A stretch of DNA of 64,000 nt from Myroides phaeus (GTDB lineage Bacteria; Bacteroidota; Bacteroidia; Flavobacteriales; Flavobacteriaceae): contig NZ_CP047050.1 of assembly GCF_009799805.1 (NCBI RefSeq), forward strand, positions 2,246,001 to 2,310,000, given 5' to 3'. The stretch's first letter is position 1. The number at the start of each line of letters is the position of its first letter. Below, piece after piece: positions 25,271 through 33,610 of this stretch. The notes under the pieces are model-generated. The model made no database searches, was not told the DNA's origin, and saw only the letters and a list, made by a program, of their open reading frames with translations. A program made the translations under genes and the position numbers.

Positions 25271-25820
25271 AGGAGATTTTGTACAGGTACTTGACGAAGA
25301 TGAAGAAGGAGTGGTTACTAAAGTGTCTGGTAATGATATAACGATTGAAACTAAAGACGGCTTTATCTTGAATTATCAAGCGAATGAGTTGTTGAAAATA
25401 GCTAAAGAAGACGAAGTAGATATGCGCTCAGCAAGTACGCGTAGTTCTATTAACGCTGCTTTACAAGATAAGGTTGACCCTATAAAACGCTCGTTTACAA
25501 AGGAAAAGCGTTCTCGTAAAGATGAGTTTATTATGGAAGTTGATTTGCATATTGAGAAGTTGACAAAAGACCATAAACGTATGGAGAAGTACGATATGCT
25601 TACACTGCAATTAGAAACCGCAAGGGGACAAGTAGAGTTTGCAATTCGCAATCGCATACCACGTATTGTATTTATTCACGGTGTAGGTGAGGGAGTTTTG
25701 AAAACGGAGTTAGAGTTTTTGTTTAGTCGCTATCCAGAAGTAGTTGCTGAAGATGCAAATTACCAGAAGTATGGTTTAGGAGCTACGCAGATTTACTTCA
25801 AACAGAATGTAAATAGATAA
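25260..25820 (+). CDS. Smr-domain protein with an N-terminal DUF2027-type region
   Basis: 186 residues. The N-terminal ~50 residues (MLNKGDFVQVLDEDEEGVVT) form a KOW/SH3-like strand set as in Bacteroidota DUF2027 proteins. The C-terminal part from ~95 is a Smr domain, with VDLHIEKLT, IVFIHGVGEGVLKTEL (HGxGxG) and YGLGATQIYF. Smr domains are nicking endonucleases or RNA nucleases related to MutS2. Its role in Bacteroidota is unclear. The start ATG lies inside the preceding gene's end, with an 11-base overlap. Confidence 0.9.
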   Translation: MLNKGDFVQVLDEDEEGVVTKVSGNDITIETKDGFILNYQANELLKIAKEDEVDMRSASTRSSINAALQDKVDPIKRSFTKEKRSRKDEFIMEVDLHIEKLTKDHKRMEKYDMLTLQLETARGQVEFAIRNRIPRIVFIHGVGEGVLKTELEFLFSRYPEVVAEDANYQKYGLGATQIYFKQNVNR

Positions 25821-25855
25821 AAGAAATAAGTGCAACTTATTGCGCTATTTAATAT

Positions 25856-25896
25856 AAGCCTTAAAAAGTGTACAAACCTTTTTAAGGCTTTTTTGT
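25856..25896 (+). terminator. Terminator of the rnz-pdxH-smr run
   Basis: AAGCCTTAAAAAG pairs perfectly with CTTTTTAAGGCTT, followed by T residues. Confidence 0.92.
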
Positions 25897-26364
25897 TTTG
25901 GTTAAGTAGTTGTAAATAAAGCAATAAATAAGAACTGTATATGCCTTTTTTGTACAGTAATAAAAGTTTGCTTCGTTTTATGAATCAGCTTCGTATTAAC
26001 CATAGTAAGTATCGTAGTATTCAGGACACTAATCGTGTGCTACTATTAGTTTAGTAAGTAAATAAAATGGAATATGAAGTAGTAAATACGCTTAAAAGCC
26101 AAGCTTAGTATAGCAAAAAGGCTTACAAGAATAAGCGAAGTAGTTAGCGGCTATTTTGCCAATTGTTACGGTATAGATACAAAAGTATAAGCATAAAAAA
26201 AATCACTTAATATATCGAAATATAAAAAGTGATTCCTCATTAAAATTCATACTAATACACAACATTTTAAAGGTACACATAAATATTTATAAATCATACC
26301 TTTTCGGTATTATTTTAGAAATAGAATATAAAAAAAGCATTGCTTATTAAGTGATATAAAAATC
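25897..26364. other. Gene-free spacer with hairpins
   Basis: Imperfect inverted repeats lie near 26013-26050 (GGACAC with GTGTGC inside AGTA/TACT). A hairpin AATCACTT (26201-26208) with AAGTGATT (26227-26234) has a T run on the minus strand. AAGCA-A-TGCTT near 26337 is also followed by a T run on the minus strand. The last two could end the minus-strand gene at 26365-26775. I see no coding frame. Confidence 0.45.
26194..26234 (-). terminator. Minus-strand terminator hairpin
   Basis: AATCACTT pairs with AAGTGATT. Eight T residues follow on the minus strand. It lies ~130 bases past the stop of the 136-aa secreted protein gene. Confidence 0.6.
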
Positions 26365-26775
26365 TTATTTAGCCTTGTCTGCTTCTAATCGTATCTCTCT
26401 ATACATTGTGTTTTCACTGTCCTTAATCTTTTTAGGGAGACTTCTAAATAAAAGCACACCATTTTCTACATCATCAATATATTCATAATCATTGTCGTAA
26501 AACTCATAGTAGTCTCTTCCATTTTCAGTGTGTGAGTACTCAAATAAACACTTTCCAATAGTCTGCTTATCCGTTAATCCCTCCAATAAAAAGGCATTCT
26601 CTTCTTCGTAATAATACAAATTAGCGTGCTGTAAAAAGACCTTCTTGTCTAATTTTACTTGATTAACATAAATGATTTCGTAAGCAGTGGATACTACATC
26701 ATCTTCCTCTGTCGTTTGACCAAAAGAAAGAGAAGTAAACAAGGTAAAAAGTGTGATATATACTATTCGTGGCAT
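26365..26775 (-). CDS. Small exported protein of unknown function (136 aa)
   Basis: The signal peptide ends at about LSFGQ (residue 20). The mature ~115 residues are acidic and rich in Tyr and Glu (YYYEEENAF, DYYEFYDNDYEY). There is no recognised domain. It is transcribed alone. The composition suggests a soluble periplasmic protein. Confidence 0.6.
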   Translation of the reverse strand: MPRIVYITLFTLFTSLSFGQTTEEDDVVSTAYEIIYVNQVKLDKKVFLQHANLYYYEEENAFLLEGLTDKQTIGKCLFEYSHTENGRDYYEFYDNDYEYIDDVENGVLLFRSLPKKIKDSENTMYREIRLEADKAK

Positions 26776-27226
26776 ACTGTCTATTTTCGTTTAAAATTAT
26801 TGAATATTTTCCACAAGCGAAAAAATCAAGCGTATATTCTTTCAAAGTAGGTGTGTTGTTATTGTGTTGTGTCATCTAAGGCAGATTGCTATTGTTTACG
26901 TTATTTATTAGAGGAGTTAGGCTTTTAAACGTAAGAAGGTGTAATGCTACACTTCGCTTGATTTAGGCCATCTACGTCTGTGTATTGAGAGCGTTACGTT
27001 GTAGAACGACAAGTAAGAACAATAGTTTTAAAGTGGGGGATTAGATCAAGTAACGATACTTTTTTTAGAAAAAGCGAGATAAATGCGCTCTAATAAACGT
27101 TATCTGTTTTTTAGACGTGGGGGGTGTAAAAGGTAAGGTTGTTTCGTTAGATGCGACTTATATATGCTTCACAAAGGTGTTTTGTTACAAAATGTCAATT
27201 CTATTGTGAGAAAACTATTTAATTTG
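26776..27226. other. Gene-free spacer upstream of a candidate RNA
   Basis: A+T-rich, with no open frame that looks like protein and no strong hairpin. The promoter and RNA gene at 27204-27439 follow. Confidence 0.4.
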
Positions 27227-27234
27227 TAGCTTTG
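27204..27234 (+). promoter_or_regulatory. Bacteroidota-type promoter of a candidate RNA
   Basis: TTG (27204-27206), 20 bases, then TAGCTTTG (27227-27234), an exact TAnnTTTG -7 box. Transcription should start near 27241. Confidence 0.65.
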
Positions 27235-27240
27235 CGCCAC

Positions 27241-27439
27241 ATAGATTACGCAGGCTATACCCACTATGCGATGCATAGAGTCTGTTATTTTACCCAACTT
27301 TACAATGGCGCAATTAGCTAAACCCCCTGGGAGTCTGTAAGCGTTCTACCCAAACGCAAGGTTCCTGTAGTAAGCCCATACAACAAGCTTCTACACAAGA
27401 GGTAGATACGAATCTCGTATTGTTACCCTCTTTTATTTT
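27241..27439 (+). ncRNA. Candidate structured non-coding RNA, about 200 nt (6S-like in size)
   Basis: The region has its own promoter and terminator, higher G+C than the flanks and no credible frame. Predicted stems are CAGGC with GTCTG enclosing CTATG with CATAG (27251-27292), GCGTT with AACGC (about 27342-27358) and GTAG-AAGC with GCTT-CTAC (about 27367-27394). The terminator hairpin follows at 27397-27434. The size and isolated promoter recall 6S-type regulatory RNAs, and a flavobacterial 6S motif is known, but I cannot confirm a match. It does not look like tmRNA, RNase P or SRP RNA. It lies 160 bases upstream of a porin gene, so a long leader of that gene is less likely given the terminator. 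Confidence 0.55.
27397..27439 (+). terminator. Terminator of the candidate ~200-nt RNA
   Basis: AAGAGG pairs with CCTCTT and, inside, ATACGA pairs with TCGTAT around a 3-base loop. TTTTATTTT follows. Confidence 0.75.
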
Positions 27440-27600
27440 ACAGTAGTACGAATTTTAGTAGTCATACGAAAGCATTGTATTTGCAGTGCTCTTGCTTTTG
27501 TGCGCTTTATAATTTGTGAAAACTGTACTTTAGAAACATAAAAATATGTTAATACTATCAAGGTATTTCGTATATTAAACTTTTTAAAACTAACCTAATT

Positions 27601-28695
27601 ATGAGAATTAAGTATTTATTTTGCTTTTTCATATTTAATTCCCTATCTGTTTTCGCACAAGAAACTGAGAAAGAAGAAGAAAAGCTATTCGGATCTATAA
27701 CCCCCGCTACAACAGTTTCTGGTGGTAAAGGAAAAAATAAAATAGACGTGTTTTTAGATAGTAAGTTTGAGAACTACACTAAATTCACCAGTCAAAACAC
27801 CTCAGACAGCAAGTTTCGAACTGTGCAATCGCGTGTTTACGTAAAGGGAACTTACGACGATAAGTTGACCTATTCATTGCGTTACCGTTTAAATGAGAGT
27901 ACGGCATCAAAGGCTTTGGAGTTTGCCTTTTTGGAGTATAATATTAACGACAATTGGACTGTAAGTGCGGGTAAACAATTCATCGCTTGGGGTTCAACCG
28001 AGTTATCATATAACAGTGCTGAGTTGTATATGTTTACCAATATCATCGCCTCATCTCAGTTGTTTAGTCCCGGAGCGAGTGTAACCTACAAACGCGCAGG
28101 GCAATCCTATAAATTACAAGTGGTGTCACAAGGCGAACAATTTGTTGCAGAGGAGTATAAAAACAAAGCTTACGGAGGATTGTTTTTATGGGAAGGAGAG
28201 TTGTTTAACAAGCACTTGAAAACCCGTTATGGCTATGGGTTGATGCAACACGATGCCAAGAAATACTACAGTTGGATTACAATTGGAAACCGATTGACGT
28301 TTGACAAGTTGATGGTAGAGATGGATTGGGTGTATGGAAGTTACAATTTGAACGACGCACAATTAAACAGTCATAATCCAGATACAGGTTTAGCCTATGT
28401 ACGAGATAACGTAACAAGTGCCACGTTTAAGTATAAAACAAAGAAGCTAACCCCAATTGTCAAAGCGATGTATAACTACAGAAGTGATTTAGACAATAAC
28501 GTATCCTATGCGTTGTCAGGAATATCAACAGCAGTAGAATACTATCCGTTTGAGAAGGCACCATTTCAAGCCTTACGCTTATATGCCGCTTATAACTTCT
28601 ATAATTACAATTACAAGAAGTACGATGTAAAACCAGCAGATAAAAATGAGCATCAAATAGCACTTGGCGTACGATGGATGGTTCCGTTGTTTTAA
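27601..28695 (+). CDS. Outer-membrane porin-like beta-barrel protein
   Basis: 364 residues with a signal peptide ending SVFAQ (residue ~20). Alternating aromatic/polar strands run throughout (KLTYSLRYRLNES, WTVSAGKQFIAWGST, KTRYGYGLMQHD), ending in GVRWMVPLF. The terminal Phe is the usual barrel C-terminus. The pattern GKQFIAWGSTEL resembles porins of the phosphate-selective O/P and alginate-export type. The solute is unknown. It is transcribed alone, with a terminator at 28776-28813. Confidence 0.8.
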   Translation: MRIKYLFCFFIFNSLSVFAQETEKEEEKLFGSITPATTVSGGKGKNKIDVFLDSKFENYTKFTSQNTSDSKFRTVQSRVYVKGTYDDKLTYSLRYRLNESTASKALEFAFLEYNINDNWTVSAGKQFIAWGSTELSYNSAELYMFTNIIASSQLFSPGASVTYKRAGQSYKLQVVSQGEQFVAEEYKNKAYGGLFLWEGELFNKHLKTRYGYGLMQHDAKKYYSWITIGNRLTFDKLMVEMDWVYGSYNLNDAQLNSHNPDTGLAYVRDNVTSATFKYKTKKLTPIVKAMYNYRSDLDNNVSYALSGISTAVEYYPFEKAPFQALRLYAAYNFYNYNYKKYDVKPADKNEHQIALGVRWMVPLF

Positions 28696-28775
28696 TTAAT
28701 AACGAAGGACAATCAATTAAAATAGGGTTTACAAGCCCTTGTAAGTAAAGTAAAAAACAAGAAAATCTATGCAAT

Positions 28776-28813
28776 AAAAAAAACACTGACGTATTTTTCG
28801 TCAGTGTTTTTTT
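28776..28813 (+). terminator. Terminator of the porin gene
   Basis: AAAAACACTGACG pairs with CGTCAGTGTTTTT, followed by T residues. Confidence 0.92.
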
Positions 28814-28872
28814 ATGCCTATTGTTTAGTGCTCACAAGATTTATAGCGATGGGCTAACAGAAGGTTAGTTAA

Positions 28873-29115
28873 TTACTCCATATCCTTGTTTTTGCAGTCA
28901 GTGTTTTCGTTGAAAAACTCGTTATATATTTTTATGCTCTCAATAGGATCAGGCATCCCCATTGGAGCGTTGTCACGTTCATAATGTTCTATTAGTATAT
29001 TCAGAACCTCCAGTTCGTCTGCCTCAGGACTATTCGTTTCAGCGCCTTGTAGGAGTTTTGTTCTAATCAGTGCAATGTGATAATCTTCTTCAGTTCTTAT
29101 AGGTTTTACTCTCAT
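28873..29115 (-). CDS. HigA-like antitoxin N-terminal domain, no helix-turn-helix
   Basis: 80 residues. MRVKPIRTEEDYHIALIR and EADELEVLNILIEHYERDN closely resemble the N-terminal part of HigA-type antitoxins, in which a DPIE-x-IK segment leads into an XRE helix-turn-helix. Here PDPIESIKIYNEFF is followed by ~15 residues and a stop, so the DNA-binding domain is absent. No toxin gene is present upstream (29116-29405) or downstream. It may be a remnant of a lost toxin-antitoxin pair or a natural short form. The frame is intact. Confidence 0.7.
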   Translation of the reverse strand: MRVKPIRTEEDYHIALIRTKLLQGAETNSPEADELEVLNILIEHYERDNAPMGMPDPIESIKIYNEFFNENTDCKNKDME

Positions 29116-29405
29116 AATGTTTTTTTTTAGTGGTTAAAGCTTTATGTAATAAAAACTTACGATTTTAAAGATACAGATAAAATATACGAGTAGTTCGCAA
29201 TTTTTGAAAGTTTTAAGATATCAAATGTTCATTAAAAAAAGCAAAATAACTCTAAGAGTACTACTAAAGAAGCAACTATTGATTTATTTCTACAATATAG
29301 ATTCACAATATTTAGGTATTTTAGGAGTAAGAAAGGTTAAATGTGATGAAATGTAGATAAGTATTGAAAATTAATTAGTATCTTAACCTTACTTAAAACA
29401 ATAGT

Positions 29406-29957
29406 ATGGAAAGTAAAAAAGACAGTAGAACAGGGCATAGATTAGCCTTTCTACTATTCGTTACCTCATTAGTAACATTAGTATTAATATATATTAGTCC
29501 GCAATGGCTTGGGGAACTTTTAGACTTCCTCTATGGCATTATTGGTGCACTTGTTTTAGTGAATGTTATTTATTTAGGAAGGTTAGTTTTTAAGATTATT
29601 AAGAGTAGAGGAGACCGTAAGAAACTGTATAATACTTGTATGGTTATGTTGATAAACGTACCATTTTTACTGTCCTTTATGTTTGTAGCTTTTGTAATAA
29701 AAAGCAATTTACGCATTACGTTTACAAATGAAACAGGCGTTGCATTGACCAATATAAAAATGACAGGATGTGAAGACTTTACTATACCTTTATTAGCAAA
29801 AGGACAAAGTAAGACGATTTGGGTAGATGTAAATAACGATTGTTCTGTAAGCATTATCTACGAAAAAGAGGGTGCTGTCATAGAAGAAATAGTAGTTGGT
29901 TATGCTACTCCAGGCTTTGGCGAGCGTGTAAAATATGCAATTGGAGGAGAAAAATAA
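29406..29957 (+). CDS. Inner-membrane protein of unknown function (183 aa)
   Basis: Three hydrophobic segments (about residues 13-30, 40-60 and 78-98) are followed by a ~80-residue soluble domain. The soluble domain has LRITFTNETGVALTNIKMTG and a pair of cysteines (GCEDF, NDCSV), probably facing the periplasm as a beta-rich fold. No family recognised. It is monocistronic and preceded by ~290 bases without a gene. Confidence 0.65.
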   Translation: MESKKDSRTGHRLAFLLFVTSLVTLVLIYISPQWLGELLDFLYGIIGALVLVNVIYLGRLVFKIIKSRGDRKKLYNTCMVMLINVPFLLSFMFVAFVIKSNLRITFTNETGVALTNIKMTGCEDFTIPLLAKGQSKTIWVDVNNDCSVSIIYEKEGAVIEEIVVGYATPGFGERVKYAIGGEK

Positions 29958-30183
29958 GAGCGTGTTTAGATGCTTTTGTGTAACTCAATAGAGAAAATAC
30001 GCTTTTTTTAGGCACGTAAACCCTGTGCTATCATTGTATTTGTGGCTAAAAAGCAATAAAACTATGCTTGAATTTACTTTTTTTATATTCTTATATAATT
30101 GATAGTTAAAACATTAAAAAATAATTTAAAAATACTTGTTAGAAACGCTTGCGCAGACGGGATTTATGCGTAATATTGCAACC

Positions 30184-30255
30184 GTTAGCAGCTACTGTTA
30201 TAACTGCTGATTTTTTCCCTGATTAGGCTTCCAATTCTAATCGGGGATTTTTTTT
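30184..30255 (+). terminator. Two adjacent terminator hairpins
   Basis: TTAGCAG pairs with CTGCTGA, followed by six T. Then TCCCTGATTAG pairs with CTAATCGGGGA (one G-U pair), followed by eight T. No gene ends nearby; the last stop is at 29957. Confidence 0.65.
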
Positions 30256-30371
30256 GGAGTAAACTTTCATATACTCTATATGCTTTCAGCAATAGCTAAA
30301 CTTCTTAGCTAAATTCCACCAACGTTAAAGAGATTCAACAGAAGTTTTAGAAAAGATTTGATAGGACCTCA

Positions 30372-30484
30372 TTCGAGAGTCTTCCCACACAAGTTCGGGA
30401 TTTGCTCGGAAATCAGCCTTTTTACCGAAGAAGTGTGGTATGAGTCTCGAACTTGATTCGAATTTGTTCTCTATAGTACCCTGT
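30372..30484. repeat. Dispersed structured element, copy B
   Basis: The outer arms TTCGAGA (30372-30378) and TCTCGAA (30445-30451) enclose CCACAC (30385-30390) with GTGTGG (30433-30438), and TCGG with CCGA inside. An alternative pairing joins AAGTTCG (30391-30397) with CGAACTT (30448-30454). The word AGTACCCTGT (30475-30484) also occurs in copy A (12447-12456) and at 1067-1076. Confidence 0.6.
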
Positions 30485-30922
30485 GTAATCCCAATAGTAG
30501 CACAAGAAAAATAGATTTGTTACAAGAACTCATCAAGCTTTTATTTGATGAGGTAAATCCGTTGTACATATATTAGTGAATCATTAGTTATAATAAAAAT
30601 ACAGTCATATAAATAGCTGTTTTTTATTATTTTTTTTTGAAGTAAGAAAATAATAATAAAAATATTTGTATTGTAAGTTGTTGATAATTAGTATGAAATA
30701 GTCTGTTTTAAAGAAGGGGGTAATATATAATTGATACTAAATTTTTAAAAAACTTATGCAGATGAGGATTTCCGTAAAGAAGTTCGCATTTTGAGTGTTA
30801 AATTCGCTTTAGTAAGGAACAAGAAAATATTTATTATTGTTTTGTTTTCATTTTCTTTCAATATGTGCGTAATTGAATTATAATAGTATTGAAAAGGAAG
30901 TAAATTAAAGTAAGTGTTAAGG

Positions 30923-30949
30923 AAGAGCTATCTGAAAAGATGGCTTTTT
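30923..30949 (+). terminator. Plus-strand terminator with no assigned gene
   Basis: AGCTATCT pairs with AGATGGCT (one G-U pair) around GAAA, then TTTT follows. It lies 59 bases before the next gene's start and may insulate it. Confidence 0.65.
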
Positions 30950-31007
30950 CTGTTTTATTGTTTTAACAAAAAATTATATCTTTAAAGAGATTTTAAAAAA
31001 TGCTAAG

Positions 31008-31346
31008 ATGAAAAAATTAATTGCAATTGCAGGAGCAGCACTATTATTTGTGTCGTGTTCAAATGGACCAAAAAATACGGTGCAGAGTTTTACTGAGAAT
31101 ATGGCTAAAGGGAAAGTGGATGAAGCTAAGAAATACGCTACAGAATCAACAGGGAAATTAGTTGACTTTGCAGCTTCAGTAGGAGGGACGCCTATTGAGC
31201 CTAACTATAAATTTGAGTTTATAAAAGATTCTATCGTTGATAACAAGGCGTGGGTAAAATTTAAAAACCAAGAAGGGAAAGAAGAGGAGATGCAAGTAGT
31301 GAAGATTGATGGTAAATGGTTGGTACATATCGACAGCAAGAAATAA
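31008..31346 (+). CDS. DUF4878-type lipoprotein
   Basis: 112 residues. MKKLIAIAGAALLFVSC is a lipoprotein signal with Cys17. NTVQSFTENMAKGKVDEAKK and KIDGKWLVHI are typical of DUF4878, a small NTF2/cystatin-like periplasmic domain of unknown function. A TATCTTTA box (30977-30984) lies 23 bases before the ATG. The 3' end overlaps the start of the following cysteine-hydrolase gene by 31 bases, so the two are co-expressed. Confidence 0.85.
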   Translation: MKKLIAIAGAALLFVSCSNGPKNTVQSFTENMAKGKVDEAKKYATESTGKLVDFAASVGGTPIEPNYKFEFIKDSIVDNKAWVKFKNQEGKEEEMQVVKIDGKWLVHIDSKK

Positions 31347-31924
31347 ATCGCTTAAAAGGGCTTTATTTGCTTTTTATCGTGCTTTTCATAGGATGCACTT
31401 CACCTAAGAAAGTAGATGATGGTTTACGACTACCAGCCACTTTGAATAAAGGAGATGTTGTTGTTCGTCAAGGCAATGGGTATTTTTCCGGTTTTTTTAG
31501 GAAACTTGGTTCACACGAGAAAAAGTATTCTCACATTGGGTTGATTGATAAAGTAGGAGATAGTTTATTTGTTATTCATATTGAAGCAAGTGAACTCACT
31601 GGTCAAGGGGAAGTATTGAGAGAGCCGATTTCGACATTTTTAAAGGATATAGATACGTATGCTTTTTATGCGAATATGCTATCCGCTTCACAACAACAAG
31701 CAGTGGTTAGTCAAGCTACAGCGTATTACAAAGCTAAAGTAGCGTTTGATTTAGAATTTGATAGTGCGAATGACGATAAGTTGTATTGTTCAGAATTAGT
31801 TGCTATGAGTATTAATAAAGCGCTGGATTCGACAGTGATTCGACCAACTTTACAGTATAAAGAAGTTCTGTTTTATGGATTAGACGACATTTATAATGCG
31901 TCAATTTTTCAAGAAATAGAGTAA
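31316..31924 (+). CDS. YiiX/YebB-like NlpC/P60-superfamily cysteine hydrolase, lipoprotein
   Basis: 202 residues from an ATG inside the preceding gene. The lipobox (LFIVLFIGC, Cys ~27) makes it a lipoprotein. LNKGDVVVRQGNGYFSGFFR opens the permuted papain-like fold. Catalytic candidates are His in KYSHIGLI and Cys in LYCSELV, a circularly permuted order. HIEAS supplies the polar residue. Such enzymes cleave peptidoglycan peptides or lipid/acyl substrates at the envelope. The substrate is unknown. Translation is probably coupled to the DUF4878 gene. The hairpin CGGTGGTT with AACCACCG follows at 31965-31988. Confidence 0.82.
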   Translation: MVGTYRQQEINRLKGLYLLFIVLFIGCTSPKKVDDGLRLPATLNKGDVVVRQGNGYFSGFFRKLGSHEKKYSHIGLIDKVGDSLFVIHIEASELTGQGEVLREPISTFLKDIDTYAFYANMLSASQQQAVVSQATAYYKAKVAFDLEFDSANDDKLYCSELVAMSINKALDSTVIRPTLQYKEVLFYGLDDIYNASIFQEIE

Positions 31925-31964
31925 ATTATAAAACAAGGACTACTGATTGTAGTATAAAATATCA

Positions 31965-32053
31965 CGGTGGTTATATCTTAAACCACCGAAAACGTTGAGT
32001 TTTTTAAGTTTGAGAAGGGGTGTTCGAAATGTCGGATACCCCTTTTCTTTTTT
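31965..32053 (+). terminator. Hairpin and terminator after the cysteine hydrolase
   Basis: CGGTGGTT (31965-31972) pairs with AACCACCG (31981-31988). Then AAGGGGTGTTCGA pairs with TCGGATACCCCTT (G-U pairs) at 32015-32044, with TTTCTTTTTT following. Confidence 0.8.
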
Positions 32054-32088
32054 GCTATTTTATTATAAATTAAATAGTTGTATTTCTT

Positions 32089-32096
32089 TATATTTG
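32089..32096 (+). promoter_or_regulatory. -7 box of the GRAM/PH-like membrane protein gene
   Basis: TATATTTG matches TAnnTTTG and lies 25 bases before the ATG. Confidence 0.45.
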
Positions 32097-32121
32097 TTAA
32101 AGAAATCTAAAGCACAACAAG

Positions 32122-32661
32122 ATGAAGATTGGAAAAGATAAGATTGAGGTAAGTCTACTGGCAAAGGCTATTTCTATTGTTATAACTATAGTGGCTTATG
32201 CTATAGCATTAGTGGTTATAGATTTAATTTTTGATGAATTAGGTACATTTAGGTCTTATGCCATACAATCCGTGTCTTTTGGTATTTTTTGGTTTCTATT
32301 ATTTGATTTTACAATGAATAAGTTTTCTAAAAAGGTTGACAAAGAAATAGAACTTGATTTAGAAGAAGGAGAAGAGCTAATAGCCTATGGAGTTGCTAAT
32401 TTGTTTCGTAATTTAAACGGGAAGTTGTTTTTAACCAATAAACAGCTTGTTTTTAAATCATTTCAAGAGAATTTAAAAACAGGAACTATTAAACTGACTT
32501 TAGATAGAATTGAAAGTATCGAAAAACAAAAGACAATGCTCATTATAAATAATAGTTTATTGGTACGTACAATAAATGGTCATGAGTTTAAGTTTGTAGT
32601 AAACGATCGTGACGAATGGTTAAAAGTGTTGAACGAGAGTTTGACTTTAGTCAAAATATGA
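32122..32661 (+). CDS. Membrane protein with GRAM/PH-like domain
   Basis: 179 residues. Two hydrophobic segments (about 13-35 and 45-63) come first. A soluble C-terminal domain follows, with LDLEEGEELIAYGVANLFRN, GKLFLTNKQLVFKSF and LTLDRIESIEKQKTMLIIN. The strand pattern 'G-x-L-x-LTN-x-x-L-x-F' is that of bacterial PH/GRAM-like domains. The domain likely lies on the cytoplasmic face of the inner membrane. No partner gene is adjacent. Function unknown. Confidence 0.75.
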   Translation: MKIGKDKIEVSLLAKAISIVITIVAYAIALVVIDLIFDELGTFRSYAIQSVSFGIFWFLLFDFTMNKFSKKVDKEIELDLEEGEELIAYGVANLFRNLNGKLFLTNKQLVFKSFQENLKTGTIKLTLDRIESIEKQKTMLIINNSLLVRTINGHEFKFVVNDRDEWLKVLNESLTLVKI

Positions 32662-32696
32662 TTTCATAGGAGATATTTACTCCTGAACATACGTTT

Positions 32697-32744
32697 TATA
32701 AACACAAACACCCTTGTAATTTTACAAGGGTGTTTGTGTTTATA
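32697..32744. repeat. Perfect 23-bp inverted repeat
   Basis: Bases 32697-32719 pair perfectly with 32722-32744 across two bases (core ACACCCTTGT). It lies 36 bases after the GRAM/PH-like gene and probably ends its transcript, though no T run follows. Confidence 0.8.
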
Positions 32745-33610
32745 TGTCTTTGTGAGTACAAATAAAGGAAGTGGGTTAGATGCTATTTGAGAGAAAAATT
32801 AGCGTGTAGCCTTGTGTTTACGCAGAAATACGATTTTTGAATAGTCTTTTTTATGCCATTATACGTCATAATGGGCTTAAAAAACCATAAAACAGGGCCA
32901 TTTTAGTGTAAAAAAAGGTAATAAATGTAAAAAAACAACAATTCTAAATAATACCTTTAACTTCTATTTTGTTTATAAGGCTTTAGAAGCAAGGTAGTTA
33001 AAAACAAGTGTTTTTCTTATAATTTTCAATTTAGTTTATTTTTTTATTTGAGATATGATATTTTTCGCATATTGTACCCTTGGTTTGATTGTTTTTTTGT
33101 AATTTTAATAATGAAATAATTAGGGATGGGTTTGGTTTTAAATGTTTGTTTTTCAGTGTATTGAAAATTATAATCTTTAATGTTTTTGCATAGAATTATT
33201 TCTGTTTTTTACATCAAACTCATTTGAGTAATTACGGTCAAAAAAGGCTTTATATCAGCTTTTTTTTGAGCTGTGATTCAATTATTTTAGGCTAATAAAT
33301 AAAAAAAATATAAAAATCTGTTAAGGATAAATATGTTTGGCTTGTTTGTTGCTATATAATGAAAAAAAGGTAAAAGATAGAAGTAAGAACCTATTGCCAA
33401 AGCCTATTTGTGATTAAGACTTCATAAAGTCCCTATTGCCTTTAGTACAACCTTTGTTAGCAAAAGAGTACGTATAAGGTGTCTCCATTTCCTCTGAAAT
33501 GCGATTGTTGTTTAATGCAATGTTTTGGTTAATTAGATTCTTGTTGTTTAACATAAACAACTGTTTCTTTCTATTTAAAGATTGTATATAAGACAAAAAT
33601 TGAGAGTAAG
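32745..33610. other. A+T-rich gene-free region before the anion transporter
   Basis: I see one hairpin (CCATTAT with ATAATGG, 32856-32874) and many homopolymer runs, but no coding frame and no clear terminator. The promoter of the transporter gene should lie in the last 150 bases. I cannot identify it with confidence. Confidence 0.4.

Larger units (their letters stand above)
29958..31007. other. One-kb gene-free region with stacked hairpins and a repeat element
   Basis: I find no protein gene. The region holds two adjacent plus-strand hairpin terminators (30184-30216 and 30216-30255), a structured dispersed element at 30372-30484, and a third terminator at 30923-30949. The terminators imply untranslated transcripts, but only weak promoter-like boxes are visible (TATCATTG near 30030; TATCTTTA at 30977-30984 for the next gene). 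Confidence 0.5.

Noticed and set aside
30391..30460. GTTCGGGATTTG and GATTCGAATTTG words that resemble tRNA T-arms
   Set aside because: They are arms of the dispersed hairpin element. No acceptor or anticodon stem can be drawn around them.
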